Assembly (NCBI GenBank): GCA_040901775.1 | Contig: JBBDYF010000247.1 | Span: 1 to 14,584 of the forward strand | Source of the DNA: CAYLLN01 sp040901775 | GTDB taxonomy: Bacteria; Planctomycetota; Planctomycetia; Pirellulales; Pirellulaceae | DNA: 14,584 nucleotides | Direction of reading: 5' to 3' | Notes under the pieces: model-generated | Databases searched by the model: none | What the model was told of the DNA's origin: nothing | Seen by the model: the letters and a program-made list of their open reading frames with translations, nothing else | Shown here: one piece after another, positions 6,437-12,892 of the stretch | How positions within the stretch are numbered: the stretch's first letter is position 1 | Layout of the letters: each line of letters begins with the position of its first letter | Position numbers and translations under genes: made by a program

Positions 6437-7297
6437 GTGGCCCAGATTCATCCCTCCGCCGTTGTGGATTCTCGGGCGGAAATCGGCAGCCGAGTCGTCA
6501 TCGGACCCTTGTGTGTCGTCGAGGCCGGTGCCCGCATCGGCGACGACTGCCGGCTGGAGGCCCGGGCCACGATCAAATCGCGGACCACGCTGGGCCTGGG
6601 CAACGAGATTGGCGAAGGGGCGGTGATCGGCGGCCGTGCCCAGCATGTGCAAGTGCAAGATCCCGGCGGCACCCTCGTCCTGGGCGACCACAACCGGATT
6701 CGCGAAAACGTCACCATTCATCGCGGCTGGGCCAGCGACGCCACTACGACCATTGGCGACCACTGCATGATCATGGTCGGGGCGCATATCGGCCACGATT
6801 GCCGCATTGGCAACCACTGCATCCTGGTCAACAATTGCCTGCTCGGCGGCCACGTTCTGGCCGAGGATCGGGCGTACATCTCGGGCGGCGTCGCCGTGCA
6901 TCAGTTCTGCCGGATCGGCCGCCTGGCGATGGTCGGCGGGCTGGCCAAAATCGTGCAGGATGTTCCTCCGTTCGTCATGGTCGAGGGGGCCGGCACCTCC
7001 GAGATCGTCGGCCTCAACAAGGTGGGCCTGCGCCGGAACGGCTACACGGCCAGCCAGATTCTGGAACTGAAAGAGGCCTACCGCGTGATCTATCGCCAGG
7101 GACTTCGCTGGAACGAGGTGCTCGAAATTCTCAAAGCCAACTTCACCACCGGGCCGGCTGCCCAGTTTCACGAGTTTCTGAAATCGGGCCGCCGCGGCTT
7201 CGTGCAGGAACGACGCATCTCGCGCAAGGCGACGCTCAAGATCGTCGCCCCCGGCAGCGAGCAGCACGACGTGCCAGCCGACCGCGACGCGGCTTGA
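6437..7297 (+). CDS. lpxA: Acyl-ACP--UDP-N-acetylglucosamine O-acyltransferase (LpxA)
   Basis: Transfers a 3-hydroxyacyl chain from acyl-ACP to the 3-OH of UDP-GlcNAc, the first step of lipid A synthesis, in the cytoplasm. The 286-residue product has the hexapeptide-repeat pattern of a left-handed beta-helix over residues 1-185 (repeating I/V-G-x-x-x-x-I units). It contains the family catalytic segment GAHIGHDC with His120 matching E. coli His125, followed by NHCILVNN, then AVHQFCRIG and VQDVPPFV. The C-terminal helical domain (from about 190) starts GLNKVGLRRNGY as in other LpxA proteins. It is slightly longer than E. coli LpxA (262) because of a C-terminal extension. The start is GTG at 6437, supported by GAAAGGA (6425-6431) five bases upstream and by the protein beginning AQIHPSAVV, the first coil. 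No other lpx or fab gene is adjacent, unlike the lpxD-fabZ-lpxA-lpxB cluster of proteobacteria. Confidence 0.95.
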   Translation: MAQIHPSAVVDSRAEIGSRVVIGPLCVVEAGARIGDDCRLEARATIKSRTTLGLGNEIGEGAVIGGRAQHVQVQDPGGTLVLGDHNRIRENVTIHRGWASDATTTIGDHCMIMVGAHIGHDCRIGNHCILVNNCLLGGHVLAEDRAYISGGVAVHQFCRIGRLAMVGGLAKIVQDVPPFVMVEGAGTSEIVGLNKVGLRRNGYTASQILELKEAYRVIYRQGLRWNEVLEILKANFTTGPAAQFHEFLKSGRRGFVQERRISRKATLKIVAPGSEQHDVPADRDAA

Positions 7298-7299
7298 AG

Positions 7300-7335
7300 C
7301 CAGGGATCAGGGGCCAGGGATCAGGAGTCAGGGGG
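7300..7335 (+). repeat. 14-bp tandem repeat after lpxA
   Basis: CCAGGGATCAGG occurs at 7300-7311 and 7314-7325 with a period of 14, followed by a degenerate third copy (AGTCAGGGGG, 7326-7335). It fills the first third of the 98-base gap between lpxA and the next gene, starting three bases after the lpxA stop. From memory, runs of this kind are common between genes in Pirellulales. No function is evident. Confidence 0.6.
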
Positions 7336-7382
7336 AGAAATATTCGCCGGCGGGCAGTTATACTGCGGTGCAATTCCTCCTC

Positions 7383-7387
7383 AGGAG
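7383..7387 (+). promoter_or_regulatory. Ribosome binding site of the PVC dehydrogenase gene
   Basis: AGGAG lies 8 bases before the ATG at 7396. The same frame is open for 445 codons upstream through lpxA, so this site and the signal peptide directly after it are what decide the true start. Confidence 0.75.
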
Positions 7388-7395
7388 ATTCCCGC

Positions 7396-10380
7396 ATGGC
7401 TTGCCGCCGCTTATCGCTCGCCACTCTGCTTTCCCTGCTCGCTTGCCTGTTCGGTCTGTCGCCGCTGCCTGCCGCCGAAGTCGCCAGCCCGCTCGAACCG
7501 GCCGAGGCGCAGCGGCTGTTCCAACTGCCCGACGCATCGCTGCGCATCGAGCTGGCCGCCGCAGAGCCCGACGTGGTCGATCCGGTGGCGATCCGTTTCG
7601 ACGAGGATGGCCGAATGTGGGTCGTCGAGCTGCGCGATTACCCGCTCGGCCCGCCCGGCGGCGGCGCTGGGCTGTCGTGCATTCGCGTGCTGGAAGATCG
7701 CGATGGAGATGGCCGCTATGAAACGGCGACCACGTTCGCCGACAAGCTGTCGTTCGTGACCGGCCTCCAGCCATGGCAGGGGGGCGTCTTTGTCACGCTG
7801 GCCGGCAGCGTCGTCTATATGAAGGACACCGATGGCGACGGCCGCTCCGACCTGGACGAAACCTGGTTCGACGGCTTTGCCGAGCAGAACTCGCAGCTCC
7901 GGGCCAACCACCCCCGGCTCGCGCTCGACAACCACATTTACATCGCCAATGGCCTGCGCGGCGGCAAGGTGGTGAATCGCAAGCTGCCGGGCGGCGGGGC
8001 GATCGACATCAGTGGCATGGATTTTCGCTTCGATCCGCTGACGGGCCGGGCCGAGGCGGTCAGCGGTAACGGTCAGTTCGGGCTTTGTTTCGACGACTGG
8101 GGGAATCGCTTCAACTGCTCAAACCGCAATCCGTGCCGGCACGTCGTGCTGGAAGACCGCTACCTGCGGGCCACTCCCAGCGTCACCGTGCCCGCGGTCA
8201 TGCACGACGTGGCAGCGTTCGGCGAAGCCTCCCGAATTTTCGCCATCAGCCGGGCTTGGACCACTTCGAATCTGCATGCCGGCCAGTTCACGGCGGCTTG
8301 CGGCGTGACCATCTATCGCGGCGACCTCTTGCCGGCGGAGTTCCGGGGGAACGTCTTCACTTGCGATCCGACGGGCAACCTGATCCATCGCGAAATCATG
8401 CAGCCGGCAGGCCCGACGTTCACAAGTAAGCCAGCGTACGAAGGGAAAGAGTTTTTGGCCTCGCCCGACGAGTGGTTCCGCCCGGTCAACATGGAGCTGG
8501 GCCCCGACGGCGCGCTGTACGTGGTCGATATGTACCGCTGCGTGATCGAGCATCCCGATTTCGTCCCCGACGAACTGAAACAGCGGCCCGACCAGCGGCT
8601 GGGAGACGACCGGGGCCGCATCTGGCGAATCGTTCCCGCCGACACCAACCCGACGCGTCAGCGAGGGACGACCGACAGTAACCCGACGCGTGAGCGAGGG
8701 ACCAAGCTAGGATTTTCCACCGCCAAGAGCGACGAACTGGTTCCGCTACTGGAACATCCCAATGCCTGGCAGCGCGAAACGGCCCAGCGGCTGCTGCTGG
8801 AGCGTGCTTGGCGGCCCACCGCTGACGCTTTGACGAAGATGGCCCACGACAGCAAGCTTCCCCAGGGGCGTTTGCACGCTTGGGCCGTGCTGCAAGCGCT
8901 CGGTCAGTTCGACGAAGCGGCGGCTGGCCAAGCCATCAACGACCCCGACCCCCGCGTTCGCCGGTGCGTGTGCGTGCTGATCGACACACTTGGCGGCAAT
9001 GCCCCGCGGCAGTTGCTCATGGCGGCGCTGCACGATCAAGACGCCGGCGTCCGGTTCCAGGCCCGCCTGTCGCTGGCGGCAAGTACGCCCGACCTGACTA
9101 GTCGTTACAGTTTCGACCGAGAGTTGCCCGCCCTGGTACAAGCCGACGCCGAGGACGAGTGGCAGCGCCGGGCCATCACCTTGTTTCTCGGTTCGGAAGG
9201 ATGCGGATCGCTCGTCGGCAAAATCGTGACCGACCCAAAATTGCGGCTGGGTGCCACGCCGGCCCTGGCCCAATTTGCCGGTGAACTGGCCGAGCAAGGC
9301 GCCGCTTCCGATAGCCAGCCGGCCCGCGAAAGGGCGCTCAGCGCGGCGGGCGTCCTTGAGCTGAATCCGAGCCTGGGACTGGCCGCCTTGCACGGAGCAA
9401 TGCGCGGGCTGGCGCGCCGGCGCATCGCGCTGGCCGATGCGATTTCGCCCCCATCGCTCGAGACGCTTCGCACCGGACTGCAGTCGCTCGTCGCCGACGA
9501 AGGGGACAAGCCGGAACTGCGCCAATCGGCCGTCGCCGTGCTCGGCTATGTGCCGGAGGCGAGCGACGTTTTGCTGCCCCTGGTGGCCCGCGATGCCCAG
9601 CAGGATTTGCGCCTCGCCGCGATTGCCGCCCTCGCGCGGCAGCCAGGGACCGAGCCTTGGCTCGCGCTGCTCGACGGCTTTCCGTCGGATACGCCCGCCG
9701 CGCGGCGGGCGATCATCGACGGCGTGCTAGCCAGCGGCGAGCGCACCAGCCTGCTGCTCGACGCCCTCGAAGCGGGCACCATCAAGCCGGCCGAACTCGA
9801 CCCTTTGCAAGCCAAACGGTTGACCACCAGCCGCGATCCGCGGATCAAACAGCGGGCCGACAAGCTGATCGCCGCGGCAACGCCCGCCGAACGGGCGCTG
9901 GCCTTGGCCGAGTATCAGGCGGCGCTCGCCTTGCCGGCCGATGCCCGGCGCGGGCAGGCGATCTTCGAGAAAAACTGCGCGGCGTGTCACAAGGTCGCGG
10001 GAATCGGCGTCAATGTCGCCCCCGACATCAGCGACACCCGCACCAAGACGGCGGAACAACTGCTGGGCGACATCCTGCTGCCGAACAGGGCGATCGACAA
10101 CAACTACATCGGCTACAGCGTGCGCTTGCTCGACGGCACGGTGACCAGCGGCATTCTGGCGGCCGAAACGGCCACGTCGTTCACGCTCCGCCAACAGGGA
10201 GACAAGCAACTGGTGATCGCCCGCGGCGAGATCGACGAGCTGAAATCGACCGGCCAATCGCTCATGCCCGAAGGGTTCGAACGCCAGATTCCCCAGCAAG
10301 AGATGGCCGACCTGCTGTCGTTCCTGAAGAACTGGCGTTATCTCGACGGCCGCACGCCGCTCGCTCCCGCGGGGCCGTAG
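7396..10380 (+). CDS. Secreted PVC-type dehydrogenase/HEAT/cytochrome c protein
   Basis: A 994-residue exported protein of a class abundant in planctomycetes, presumed to oxidise a sugar or similar substrate and pass electrons to haem; the substrate is unknown. It starts with a signal peptide (MACRRLSLATLL, hydrophobic core to about 22, AxA-like cleavage near 27). Residues about 40-414 resemble the membrane-bound dehydrogenase beta-propeller domain (TIGR02604 type), with two Asp-rich loops, DRDGDGRYE (101-109) and DTDGDGRSD (144-152), that resemble calcium-binding loops. A linker holds NPTRQRGT (418-425) and NPTRERGT (429-436). A helical region of HEAT-like repeats spans about 445-850. The C-terminal haem domain (TIGR02603 type) has CAACH (861-865), and Met-containing LMPEGF downstream may supply the distal ligand. 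I chose ATG 7396 over the longer open frame because of AGGAG at 7383-7387 and the signal peptide. It lies 98 bases after lpxA on the same strand. Confidence 0.92.
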   Translation: MACRRLSLATLLSLLACLFGLSPLPAAEVASPLEPAEAQRLFQLPDASLRIELAAAEPDVVDPVAIRFDEDGRMWVVELRDYPLGPPGGGAGLSCIRVLEDRDGDGRYETATTFADKLSFVTGLQPWQGGVFVTLAGSVVYMKDTDGDGRSDLDETWFDGFAEQNSQLRANHPRLALDNHIYIANGLRGGKVVNRKLPGGGAIDISGMDFRFDPLTGRAEAVSGNGQFGLCFDDWGNRFNCSNRNPCRHVVLEDRYLRATPSVTVPAVMHDVAAFGEASRIFAISRAWTTSNLHAGQFTAACGVTIYRGDLLPAEFRGNVFTCDPTGNLIHREIMQPAGPTFTSKPAYEGKEFLASPDEWFRPVNMELGPDGALYVVDMYRCVIEHPDFVPDELKQRPDQRLGDDRGRIWRIVPADTNPTRQRGTTDSNPTRERGTKLGFSTAKSDELVPLLEHPNAWQRETAQRLLLERAWRPTADALTKMAHDSKLPQGRLHAWAVLQALGQFDEAAAGQAINDPDPRVRRCVCVLIDTLGGNAPRQLLMAALHDQDAGVRFQARLSLAASTPDLTSRYSFDRELPALVQADAEDEWQRRAITLFLGSEGCGSLVGKIVTDPKLRLGATPALAQFAGELAEQGAASDSQPARERALSAAGVLELNPSLGLAALHGAMRGLARRRIALADAISPPSLETLRTGLQSLVADEGDKPELRQSAVAVLGYVPEASDVLLPLVARDAQQDLRLAAIAALARQPGTEPWLALLDGFPSDTPAARRAIIDGVLASGERTSLLLDALEAGTIKPAELDPLQAKRLTTSRDPRIKQRADKLIAAATPAERALALAEYQAALALPADARRGQAIFEKNCAACHKVAGIGVNVAPDISDTRTKTAEQLLGDILLPNRAIDNNYIGYSVRLLDGTVTSGILAAETATSFTLRQQGDKQLVIARGEIDELKSTGQSLMPEGFERQIPQQEMADLLSFLKNWRYLDGRTPLAPAGP
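8647..8702 (+). repeat. Duplicated 23-bp repeat inside the coding sequence (NPTRxRGT)
   Basis: Two 23-bp copies, 8647-8669 and 8680-8702, differ at a single base (C at 8659, G at 8692) and are 33 bp apart, so they stay in frame. Both contain AACCCGACGCGT and GAGGGAC, and encode NPTRQRGT and NPTRERGT. They fall in the linker between the propeller and the HEAT region. As I recall, the same peptide and DNA motif turn up in unrelated proteins of Pirellulales, which suggests a dispersed repeat that tolerates insertion into genes. Confidence 0.75.
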
Positions 10381-10388
10381 CGCATCCG

Positions 10389-10790
10389 CTACCGCTGGAT
10401 CGTGAGCGGGACGACGTAAATCGCGGCCCGCGGGTAACCGCCGACCCAGTCGTATCGGTCGTAGCCGTTGCCGACCCAGGCGGGCGAATAGACGCCCAGG
10501 TGCGGATTCGCCGAGACGCTGGGTCGCGAGTTCGACAGGCCGTACCACTTCATCGCGGCGATGCGCATTTGCCGCTGCTGGGCGACGTATTCGGCCCGGC
10601 GGCGAAGGGCCACCTTCGGATCGTCCTGCCGCCGCACCTCTTGCGAATAGAACCACATTTCGGGCGTCACGGTCGCGGGAGTTACGCTGGGCGTAATCTC
10701 CTGGCCGAGAATCGGGGCGTGCGGTTCTTGAGCGCCAGCCAACGAGCCCGAGGCGGCAACCAGCACGAGCGAGACCAGAGTGCGCTGCAT
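10389..10790 (-). CDS. Small secreted hypothetical protein
   Basis: A 133-residue protein with a clear signal peptide (MQRTLVSLVLVAASGSLAGA, cleavage predicted after residue 20, before QEP). The mature part has a charged helical stretch, EVRRQDDPKVALRRRAEYVA, then MRIAAMKWYGLSNSRPSV and a Tyr/Trp/Gly-rich tail (PAWVGNGYDRYDWVGGYP). I believe this layout is shared with short secreted proteins of unknown function in planctomycetes. No catalytic motif is visible. Its stop is only 8 bases from that of the PVC dehydrogenase gene on the opposite strand, so the two transcripts must overlap at their 3' ends unless termination occurs inside the genes. No strong Shine-Dalgarno precedes the ATG. Confidence 0.82.
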   Translation of the reverse strand: MQRTLVSLVLVAASGSLAGAQEPHAPILGQEITPSVTPATVTPEMWFYSQEVRRQDDPKVALRRRAEYVAQQRQMRIAAMKWYGLSNSRPSVSANPHLGVYSPAWVGNGYDRYDWVGGYPRAAIYVVPLTIQR

Positions 10791-11113
10791 GGCAATAGCG
10801 GGGGCAAGGGGTGAGGGTTGACGGGAAAGGGCGGCGGGGAGGGCGCGCGGCGGGGAGGGCGCACGGCGGGGAGGGCGCTAGTGAGACAGCCCCGTTCATT
10901 CCTTCGGCACTTCGCGCGGCGAGAGATTAGCCGCGCCCGGCGCGCCGCGCGATCTGCGCGAAGCGGTAGCAATTGTGCGGGATGGCGCGGCACCCGCTTA
11001 AGGCGAGCGGTGCGTATGCACCCCGATGGCGATCCATTTTCGAAGGGGCATCGTTCCACGCAGGGCGCGACCCTATCGGGGGCCCCGCGCCTCCCGCTCG
11101 CCTTTCAGACGCT
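10791..11113. other. Intergenic region between two minus-strand genes
   Basis: This 323-base stretch has no supported gene. It contains the 16-bp G-rich tandem repeat (10832-10879), an inverted repeat GCGCGGC/GCCGCGC (10914-10920 and 10930-10936, 9-base loop), a small hairpin GGTGC-GTAT-GCACC (11009-11022), and a 13-bp match (11060-11072) to the 28-bp repeat at 12821. It must hold the promoter of the gene at 10790 and the end of the anti-sigma transcript. No T-run terminator is visible. Confidence 0.55.
10832..10879 (+). repeat. 16-bp G-rich tandem repeat, three copies
   Basis: CGGCGGGGAGGGCGC plus one variable base occurs three times in a row (10832-10847, 10848-10863, 10864-10879), with the 15-base core perfect in each. 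Each copy gives the plus strand a GGGGAGGG tract, six G-runs in total, enough in principle for a G-quadruplex. The repeat lies 42-89 bases upstream of the minus-strand secreted-protein gene, with the G-rich strand as its template strand. Copy number could vary by slippage and affect expression of that gene. Confidence 0.75.
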
Positions 11114-11923
11114 CTACGTCACCGGCACGTCGAGCAGGTAGTCGTCGAGTCTCTGATTGTCTTCGACCACCGTCAGCACGTACAACAGCCGACCCTTTTG
11201 CCAGGCACCCAAGGCGCGGTTGCCAGAGAGGGTCTTGGACCAGTGGTTCACCGGCGGAATCCCCAGGAACCGATCGGGCGATCGCACGACGAACAGCAAC
11301 ACCCGCTGTCGCCCGGAAGGCGTGTAGTCGAAGACGACTGCCTGTCCATACGGCGTCTCGTGATAGCGCCAGCGGTGCGGCACGGCCCGCAAGATTGCCG
11401 ATGAGGGGCGCGGATATCCGGCCGGTGCGGCCTGGGCGGGCAAAGCCTGCCAGCCCTCGACCGCGGGAACTTCGTTCATCCATTCCTGCACGGCCGCCAC
11501 CAGTTCGTCCCGAGGCACATCGCGGGCCGCACGCGGCAGGAATAGGCCCAGGCCCGCCAGCGCCGCAGCGACCGCCGCCGCGGAGCTGAGCACGAGCATC
11601 CGACGGCGCGAGGTGTTGCCCGAAGTTTTGCGAAAGGAGCTTGCAGCCGGCGGAGGCAATTCCACGGTGGGGACGTCGGCAGCAGGTGCCTCGGCGTTGC
11701 GAGTTTGGGCGAGCAGCCGCTCGAGCAGGTCGGACGGAACGGGTTGGTCGTGCAGAGCATTGGCCAGCGCCAGATCAAAATGCCGAGCTCGATCGAGCGC
11801 CGCGGCCACCGCGCGGTCTTGCTCGACGGCTTGGGCCAGTTCGGCCAGCTCGGGCAAGTGCAGATCTTCGCCGCCAGGACGGCACGCGTCGATCTGCTCG
11901 CGAAGTTGCTGGGTGAGGCTCAT
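11114..11923 (-). CDS. Putative membrane-bound anti-sigma factor
   Basis: A 269-residue single-pass membrane protein. Residues 1-107 would be cytoplasmic: acidic and helical (REQIDAC, LPELAELAQAVEQD). A basic RRRM stop precedes one hydrophobic segment (about 109-129, MLVLSSAAAVAAALAGLGLF). The remaining 140 residues (EWMNEVPAVEGW, HRWRYHETPYGQAVVFDYTP, a hydrophobic RVLLFVV strand) would lie outside the cytoplasm. It begins 6 bases after the ECF sigma stop on the same strand, so translation is probably coupled, and this position is typical of cognate anti-sigma factors. The zinc-binding HxxxCxxC motif of ZAS-type anti-sigmas is absent. Function is inferred from topology and context, and I recognise no anti-sigma domain directly. 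Confidence 0.75.
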   Translation of the reverse strand: MSLTQQLREQIDACRPGGEDLHLPELAELAQAVEQDRAVAAALDRARHFDLALANALHDQPVPSDLLERLLAQTRNAEAPAADVPTVELPPPAASSFRKTSGNTSRRRMLVLSSAAAVAAALAGLGLFLPRAARDVPRDELVAAVQEWMNEVPAVEGWQALPAQAAPAGYPRPSSAILRAVPHRWRYHETPYGQAVVFDYTPSGRQRVLLFVVRSPDRFLGIPPVNHWSKTLSGNRALGAWQKGRLLYVLTVVEDNQRLDDYLLDVPVT

Positions 11924-11929
11924 ACGTGG

Positions 11930-12598
11930 CTATTTGGCCGAACGAGCCGTCGTTGGCTGATCGGGGGTGTGACAGTTGCCGTTCAATGCAGTACCGTTCA
12001 AAACATTGCCGATCAAAGCAGAGCGTGGGACGGCGGAGCCGACCGCTGCGGGCGGTGTCAGGCGCTGGCGAAGGTGCCCCTTGGCCCGCGACAGACGGCT
12101 CATCACCGTGCCGATCGGAATTTCCAGTTGCGCGGCGATCTCGTGATACGACAGTTCCTCAAAGTAAAACATCAACACGACCAGGCGAAATTCGTCCGGC
12201 AGTTCATTCAGGGCCGCGGCGAGCCGCTCGCGGTCGAACTCTTCGACTGCGGCGGTCGGTTCGGCCACCTCTTCCATTTCCAAGTTGACGGTGGCCGCGT
12301 TAACCGGCCGCTGCTTGCGGAGGCTCTTGAGAAAGCAGCTTCGCAACACGGCATACAGCCAGGCGCCCGCCCGTTCGGCCTCGCGCAGTTGGTGCAGCTT
12401 TTGCTGCGCCACCAGAAAGGCCTGCTGGGTGAGGTCGTCCGCCTCGGCCGCGCACCCGCAGAGCCGAAAGGCGTAGCGGTACAGGGCCGCATGATGGGCG
12501 ACGACGAGCGCGGCAAGGTCGCCTGCGCCGCTCGCGCCTCCTGCTTGCTGCACTGGTGTATCCGCCGCCCCTGGGGACGACGCGGATCGCTGCGCCAT
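11930..12598 (-). CDS. ECF-type RNA polymerase sigma factor
   Basis: A 222-residue sigma-70 family protein of the extracytoplasmic function group, which directs RNA polymerase to a small regulon after an envelope or other signal. Region 2 (about 28-98) contains ALYRYAFRLCGCAAEADDLTQQAFLVA and AWLYAVLRSCFLKSLRKQRP. Region 4 (about 126-180) contains LNELPDEFRLVVLMFYFEELSYHEIAAQL, where the helix-turn-helix ends IPIGTVMSRLSRAKGHLR. Regions 1.1 and 3 are missing, as expected. The frame is open upstream to 12874, but the ATG at 12598 is preferred: GAGGA (12606-12610) lies seven bases upstream, and the extra 92 residues would run through low-similarity, non-coding-like sequence. A 40-residue C-terminal tail past region 4 has an Asn/Gly-rich LNGTALNGN stretch. 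The next gene, 6 bases on, is the putative anti-sigma factor. Confidence 0.93.
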   Translation of the reverse strand: MAQRSASSPGAADTPVQQAGGASGAGDLAALVVAHHAALYRYAFRLCGCAAEADDLTQQAFLVAQQKLHQLREAERAGAWLYAVLRSCFLKSLRKQRPVNAATVNLEMEEVAEPTAAVEEFDRERLAAALNELPDEFRLVVLMFYFEELSYHEIAAQLEIPIGTVMSRLSRAKGHLRQRLTPPAAVGSAVPRSALIGNVLNGTALNGNCHTPDQPTTARSAK

Positions 12599-12892
12599 CG
12601 ATCGATCCTCATCCGGAGTAGTTGAGTCCCTTAGACTATCGCCTATTCCCGGAATTCGCCCCTGGGGACTCGATATTCTCAAATTTTGGCCCCCTCGACC
12701 GGGCCAGTGGCCGTTTGGTGTGTGATCTGGGTTGAGAACGTAAGTCGTTGGTTGATAATTACTTATGCGATATTCATTGGCTCGTTGTAGGTCCCGACCG
12801 ACGGGCGGGACTGGCGGCGCGTCGCGGCTATGCAGGGCGCGACCAATGGTCGCGGCTATGCAGGGCGCGACCAATGGTCGCGGCTATGCAAT
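12599..12892. other. Intergenic region upstream of the sigma operon
   Basis: These 294 bases hold the promoter of the sigma operon (minus strand) and the 3' end of the TPR transcript. The sigma Shine-Dalgarno is at 12606-12610. An AT-richer patch at about 12735-12780 is the most promoter-like part, but no pair of boxes stands out. The right end is taken up by the 28-bp palindromic tandem repeat at 12821-12890. Confidence 0.5.
12821..12890. repeat. 28-bp tandem repeat with embedded palindromes
   Basis: Two full 28-bp copies (12821-12848, 12849-12876) and a 14-base partial copy (12877-12890) are identical where they overlap. Junctions between copies form two perfect palindromes CGCGACCA-A-TGGTCGCG (12838-12854 and 12866-12882). 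Each unit can also fold as TGGTCGCG-N11-CGCGACCA. It begins just after the stop of the minus-strand TPR gene, so it would form strong hairpins in that gene's 3' UTR. GCAGGGCGCGACC from the unit also occurs once at 11060-11072. No spacers are present, so it is not a CRISPR array. Confidence 0.8.

Noticed and set aside
6061..7395. Continuous open frame running through lpxA into the PVC dehydrogenase gene (1439 codons in all)
   Set aside because: The first 445 codons are the alternative frame of lpxA, rich in Arg, Pro and Gly. The true gene starts at 7396 with a Shine-Dalgarno and signal peptide. Long alternative frames are normal in GC-rich DNA.
12599..12874. Longer ECF sigma start at 12874
   Set aside because: The 92 added residues are non-coding-like and run through the promoter region and part of the 28-bp repeat. 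GAGGA at 12606-12610 supports the ATG at 12598.
12821..12890. CRISPR array
   Set aside because: The copies abut directly with no spacers, only two and a half units exist, and no cas genes are near.
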